Source of the DNA: Saccharofermentans sp. | GTDB lineage: Bacteria; Bacillota_A; Clostridia; Saccharofermentanales; Saccharofermentanaceae | Assembly (NCBI GenBank): GCA_024692105.1 | Contig: JAILMZ010000135.1 | Span: 1 to 63,454 of the forward strand | DNA length: 63,454 nucleotides | Direction of reading: 5' to 3' | Shown: piece by piece, positions 61,248 through 63,454 of the stretch | Layout of the letters: each line of letters starts with the position of its first letter | Numbering within the stretch: the stretch's first letter is position 1 | Notes under the pieces: generated by a model | Told to the model about the DNA's origin: nothing | Seen by the model: the letters and a program-made list of their open reading frames with translations, nothing else | The model's database searches: none | Translations under genes and position numbers: made by a program

Positions 61248-62780
61248 ATGAGTAAGACTTCATTGCAAGACGGCGCGGTCTATGATGCCAAGCAGCTTGG
61301 CGCCGGCCGCGTCATTGTTTTGGGCCTTCAGCACATGTTCGCCATGTTCGGCTCGACGGTCCTCGTCCCGGCTCTTACCGGTCTTTCGGTATCTGCCACC
61401 CTGCTCTTCGCAGGTCTCGGCACCCTTTTATTCCACCTTATTTCCAAGAGGAAGGTACCTGCATTCCTGGGTTCTTCCTTCGCGTTCCTTGCGGGATATT
61501 TCGCGATAGCACCTAACGGTGAAGCAGAGCTCCTGCCTTATGCTTGTTTCGGCGTCGCGTGTGCAGGTCTTGTGTACCTGATCCTCGCAGGCCTCATCAA
61601 GATCTTCGACGTTAACCGCGTCATGAAGTTTTTCCCGCCCATCGTTACGGGACCCATCATCATCGCGATCGGTCTGTGCCTTTCCGGCACCGCCATTAAC
61701 AGCTGCTCCACCAACTGGCTGGTAGCCGTTGTCGCGATCCTCATCATCGTTATCTGCAACATCTGGGGCAAGGGCATGGTCAAGATCATCCCGATCCTCC
61801 TGGGCGTTGTCGGCGCATGCCTCGTATGCGTTATCTTCACGGTAGCGCCCCTATCCACCCTTGTTGACCTGAACGCAGGCATCGAAGGTTCCGCTCCGAA
61901 CATGGTCTACTGCATCGGCGGCGATCCCAACCTGCAGCTGTTCACAGCTTCAAGCATTGCTAATATCGCAGACGCTCCCTGGATCGGACTTCCTTTCCAG
62001 ATGGAGAACACGGCATTCTCGATCTTCGGACCCAACCTCGATCAGGCGCTGCTCCTCAACGCAATTATTACTATCGTACCTATCTCCCTGGCTACAGTAG
62101 TCGAGCATATCGGTGATATCTCCGCCATCTCCTCTACAGTCGGAGAGAACTTCATCGCTGATCCGGGTCTCCACAGAACACTCACAGGTGACGGTCTTGC
62201 CACAACGATCGCTTCACTGTTCGGTGCTCCGGCTAATACGACATACGGCGAGAACACGGGCGTTCTTACACTGTCCAAGGTCTTCGACCCGATGGTAATC
62301 CGCCTTGCTGCATGCTTTGCAATCATATTCTCATTCTCACCCAAGCTCGCAGCCTGCATCTCCGCCATCCCTACTCCTGTAGTCGGCGGTATCTCGCTCG
62401 TGCTCTACGGAATGATCTCCGCAGTAGGTGTCAGAAACCTCGTTGAGAACCAGATCGACTTCTCCAAGGTAAGAAACGTCATCATCGCGGCTCTCATACT
62501 CGTTCTCGCTATCGGCGTTACATATTCTTCCGCAGGTGCGCTCAGCCTTCCTTGCGGTGCGATCAATGGCGATCCGCTCACGATCTCACTGTCAGGCCTC
62601 GCTGTAGGTTCACTCATCGGAATCGTCCTTAATGCGGTACTGCCCGGCAAGGATTATGTTTTCGAGGACAAGCAGAAAGCTGCACAGGCTAAGGACGAGA
62701 CGATCAAGCCCGAGCCTGCAGGCAAAACGCTGGTTTTGAATAAGAAGGAAGATAAGAAAGAAGAAAAGACTGAAAAATAA
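61248..62780 (+). CDS. uraA: Uracil permease (NCS2 family)
   Basis: A 510-residue nucleobase symporter with about 14 helices. Landmarks are QHMFAMFGSTVLVPALTG (helix 1 with His), VVEHIGDISAIS and TYGENTGVLTLS, which carry the two substrate-binding Glu residues of UraA. The C-terminal 35 residues are a charged cytoplasmic tail ending in mixed Lys/Glu (KKEDKKEEKTEK). AGGAGG precedes the ATG. It is monocistronic with a terminator. Confidence 0.92.
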   Translation: MSKTSLQDGAVYDAKQLGAGRVIVLGLQHMFAMFGSTVLVPALTGLSVSATLLFAGLGTLLFHLISKRKVPAFLGSSFAFLAGYFAIAPNGEAELLPYACFGVACAGLVYLILAGLIKIFDVNRVMKFFPPIVTGPIIIAIGLCLSGTAINSCSTNWLVAVVAILIIVICNIWGKGMVKIIPILLGVVGACLVCVIFTVAPLSTLVDLNAGIEGSAPNMVYCIGGDPNLQLFTASSIANIADAPWIGLPFQMENTAFSIFGPNLDQALLLNAIITIVPISLATVVEHIGDISAISSTVGENFIADPGLHRTLTGDGLATTIASLFGAPANTTYGENTGVLTLSKVFDPMVIRLAACFAIIFSFSPKLAACISAIPTPVVGGISLVLYGMISAVGVRNLVENQIDFSKVRNVIIAALILVLAIGVTYSSAGALSLPCGAINGDPLTISLSGLAVGSLIGIVLNAVLPGKDYVFEDKQKAAQAKDETIKPEPAGKTLVLNKKEDKKEEKTEK

Positions 62781-62802
62781 TCGGTAATTTATCTTCTAAT
62801 AT

Positions 62803-62837
62803 AAAGCAAGCGCACTTTGACGGTGCGCTTGTTTTTT
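62803..62837 (+). terminator. Terminator of uraA
   Basis: CAAGCGCAC and GTGCGCTTG form a stem followed by TTTTTTG, about 25 bases after the stop. Confidence 0.9.
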
Positions 62838-62857
62838 GTTTGTTTGGGTTAGTTATA

Positions 62858-63334
62858 TCAGTGAAGCAGCCAGACCAGGCAGCATATCTCGAGCAATATC
62901 AGCAGGCAGACAGCCGCAGTGATCATGCCCAGTTTGCGCACATCGTTGAAGAAACCGGGATTCTCGGCCTTGAATGCGGATTTGGTGTGCTCGGGTGAAG
63001 CAGCCCCGGCCATCGGGTCGGAATTGACCTTTACCTTGTGGCCTTCGTTGTTGTAATCCTGCTCGGGATCGTAAGTACGTGAGATATAGGCACTGCCGGT
63101 GACCTTGCCGGTCTTCCTGGGCTTGACATCGCCGCGGAGCAGAGCCTCGTCCTCGAACGGCTGCATTGCGTTGGCAGATGTTTCGGTGAAGACGGTGCGG
63201 TCATCTGCGGGAATCGTGTCCCCTTCCCTGTAATGGGTATGGATAGTAAACGCGGGATCCTTTGTGTTGGGGACTTTGCGTCCGGGATCCAGCGTACCGG
63301 GTTTCTCAAAAAGCGGTAAGTCTTTCTGTGCCAT
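62858..63334 (-). CDS. Unknown tail-anchored membrane protein
   Basis: A 158-residue protein that I do not recognise. Residues 1-130 are polar, rich in Pro, Lys, Asp and Thr, with probable disorder; residues about 136-158 form one hydrophobic helix (GMITAAVCLLILLEICCLVW) ending almost at the C terminus, with no signal peptide. It should be held in the membrane with the long N-terminal part inside. No ribosome site precedes the ATG; an extended -10 box ends six bases upstream. Coding bias looks normal for the region. Confidence 0.7.
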   Translation of the reverse strand: MAQKDLPLFEKPGTLDPGRKVPNTKDPAFTIHTHYREGDTIPADDRTVFTETSANAMQPFEDEALLRGDVKPRKTGKVTGSAYISRTYDPEQDYNNEGHKVKVNSDPMAGAASPEHTKSAFKAENPGFFNDVRKLGMITAAVCLLILLEICCLVWLLH

Positions 63335-63340
63335 GAGGTG

Positions 63341-63349
63341 ATTATATCA
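63341..63349 (-). promoter_or_regulatory. Extended -10 promoter directly before the tail-anchored protein gene
   Basis: On the minus strand TGATATAAT fits TGnTATAAT and is followed by six bases and the ATG at 63334, so the transcript should begin at or next to the start codon. Confidence 0.6.
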
Positions 63350-63454
63350 CGGAAGGCGCCTGTTACAGTTTTTGTTTTGCTTTTTTGGGTTGTGCAAAAC
63401 CAAAATGCAGCTTTCGCTCAAAAGTTGTGTTTTCGTTTTGAATATTCACAATTT

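Noticed and set aside
1..63454. tRNA, rRNA, insertion sequences or prophage genes
   Set aside because: No cloverleaf-like sequence, ribosomal RNA segment, transposase, integrase or phage structural gene was recognised on either strand.

Overview
The window looks like chromosome of an anaerobic, Gram-positive-type member of the Clostridia (Bacillota), probably a gut or rumen carbohydrate user; the genus cannot be fixed from the sequence. The evidence is: purine-rich Shine-Dalgarno sites (AAGGAGG/GGAGG) before most genes, a rubrerythrin, an indolepyruvate:ferredoxin oxidoreductase, 'clostridial hydrophobic W' (ChW) surface repeats, a type IV pilus operon without outer-membrane secretin genes, a LacI-sensor/GGDEF fusion, and GH2 and GH94 sugar enzymes. 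About three quarters of the genes lie on the minus strand. I saw no tRNA, rRNA, CRISPR array, insertion sequence or prophage.

Region by region. (1) 1-11.5 kb: the end of an SGNH hydrolase, then minus-strand metabolism: ilvE, galM, ppk1-ppx (polyphosphate synthesis and hydrolysis, overlapping by one base), leuC-leuD-leuB (overlapping) and an ABC-F ATPase. (2) 11.5-22 kb: a histone-H1-like Ala/Lys/Pro repeat protein; a plus-strand ABC-2 exporter in which the second permease is fused to a CPBP (CAAX-type) membrane protease; a minus-strand set HAD phosphatase, ECF S component, LTA-synthase-like sulfatase and FAD oxidoreductase; and a YhaM-like exoribonuclease. (3) 22-31.6 kb: a large GH2 (LacZ-like) protein whose active-site signature is degenerate; a Zn/Cd/Pb-type efflux operon (ArsR regulator, separate HMA metallochaperone, P1B ATPase) with a clear SmtB/CzrA-type operator; a sodium:solute symporter; an acyl-CoA synthetase. 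(4) 31.6-41.9 kb: a cytosolic LacI-sensor diguanylate cyclase; iorA-iorB-thioesterase-paaK-ACT (aryl/indole 2-oxoacid oxidation to CoA esters and activation of aryl acids); an ion-transporter-superfamily permease; a HAD phosphatase paired with a glycerol-1-phosphate-dehydrogenase-like enzyme. (5) 41.9-51.9 kb: two secreted paralogues each ending in six ChW repeats, one carrying a transglutaminase-like domain; rubrerythrin; a GH94 phosphorylase; a MATE exporter; and a lipoprotein with a metzincin-like zinc-protease signature. (6) 51.9-61 kb: a type IV pilus locus, read from a strongly promoted major pilin through four minor-pilin-like genes to pilB, pilC, prepilin peptidase, pilM, pilN-like and pilO-like. 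(7) 61-63.4 kb: a uraA-type uracil permease and an unknown tail-anchored protein.

The points most worth following up are the GH2 protein with a lost catalytic signature; several genes whose -10 box lies 6-8 bases before the ATG with no ribosome site, as expected for leaderless mRNAs; the array-level duplication of ChW repeats; the metalloprotease lipoprotein; the pilus locus with unusual minor pilins and no pilT in view; and a hairpin element that supplies the stop codon of ilvE.
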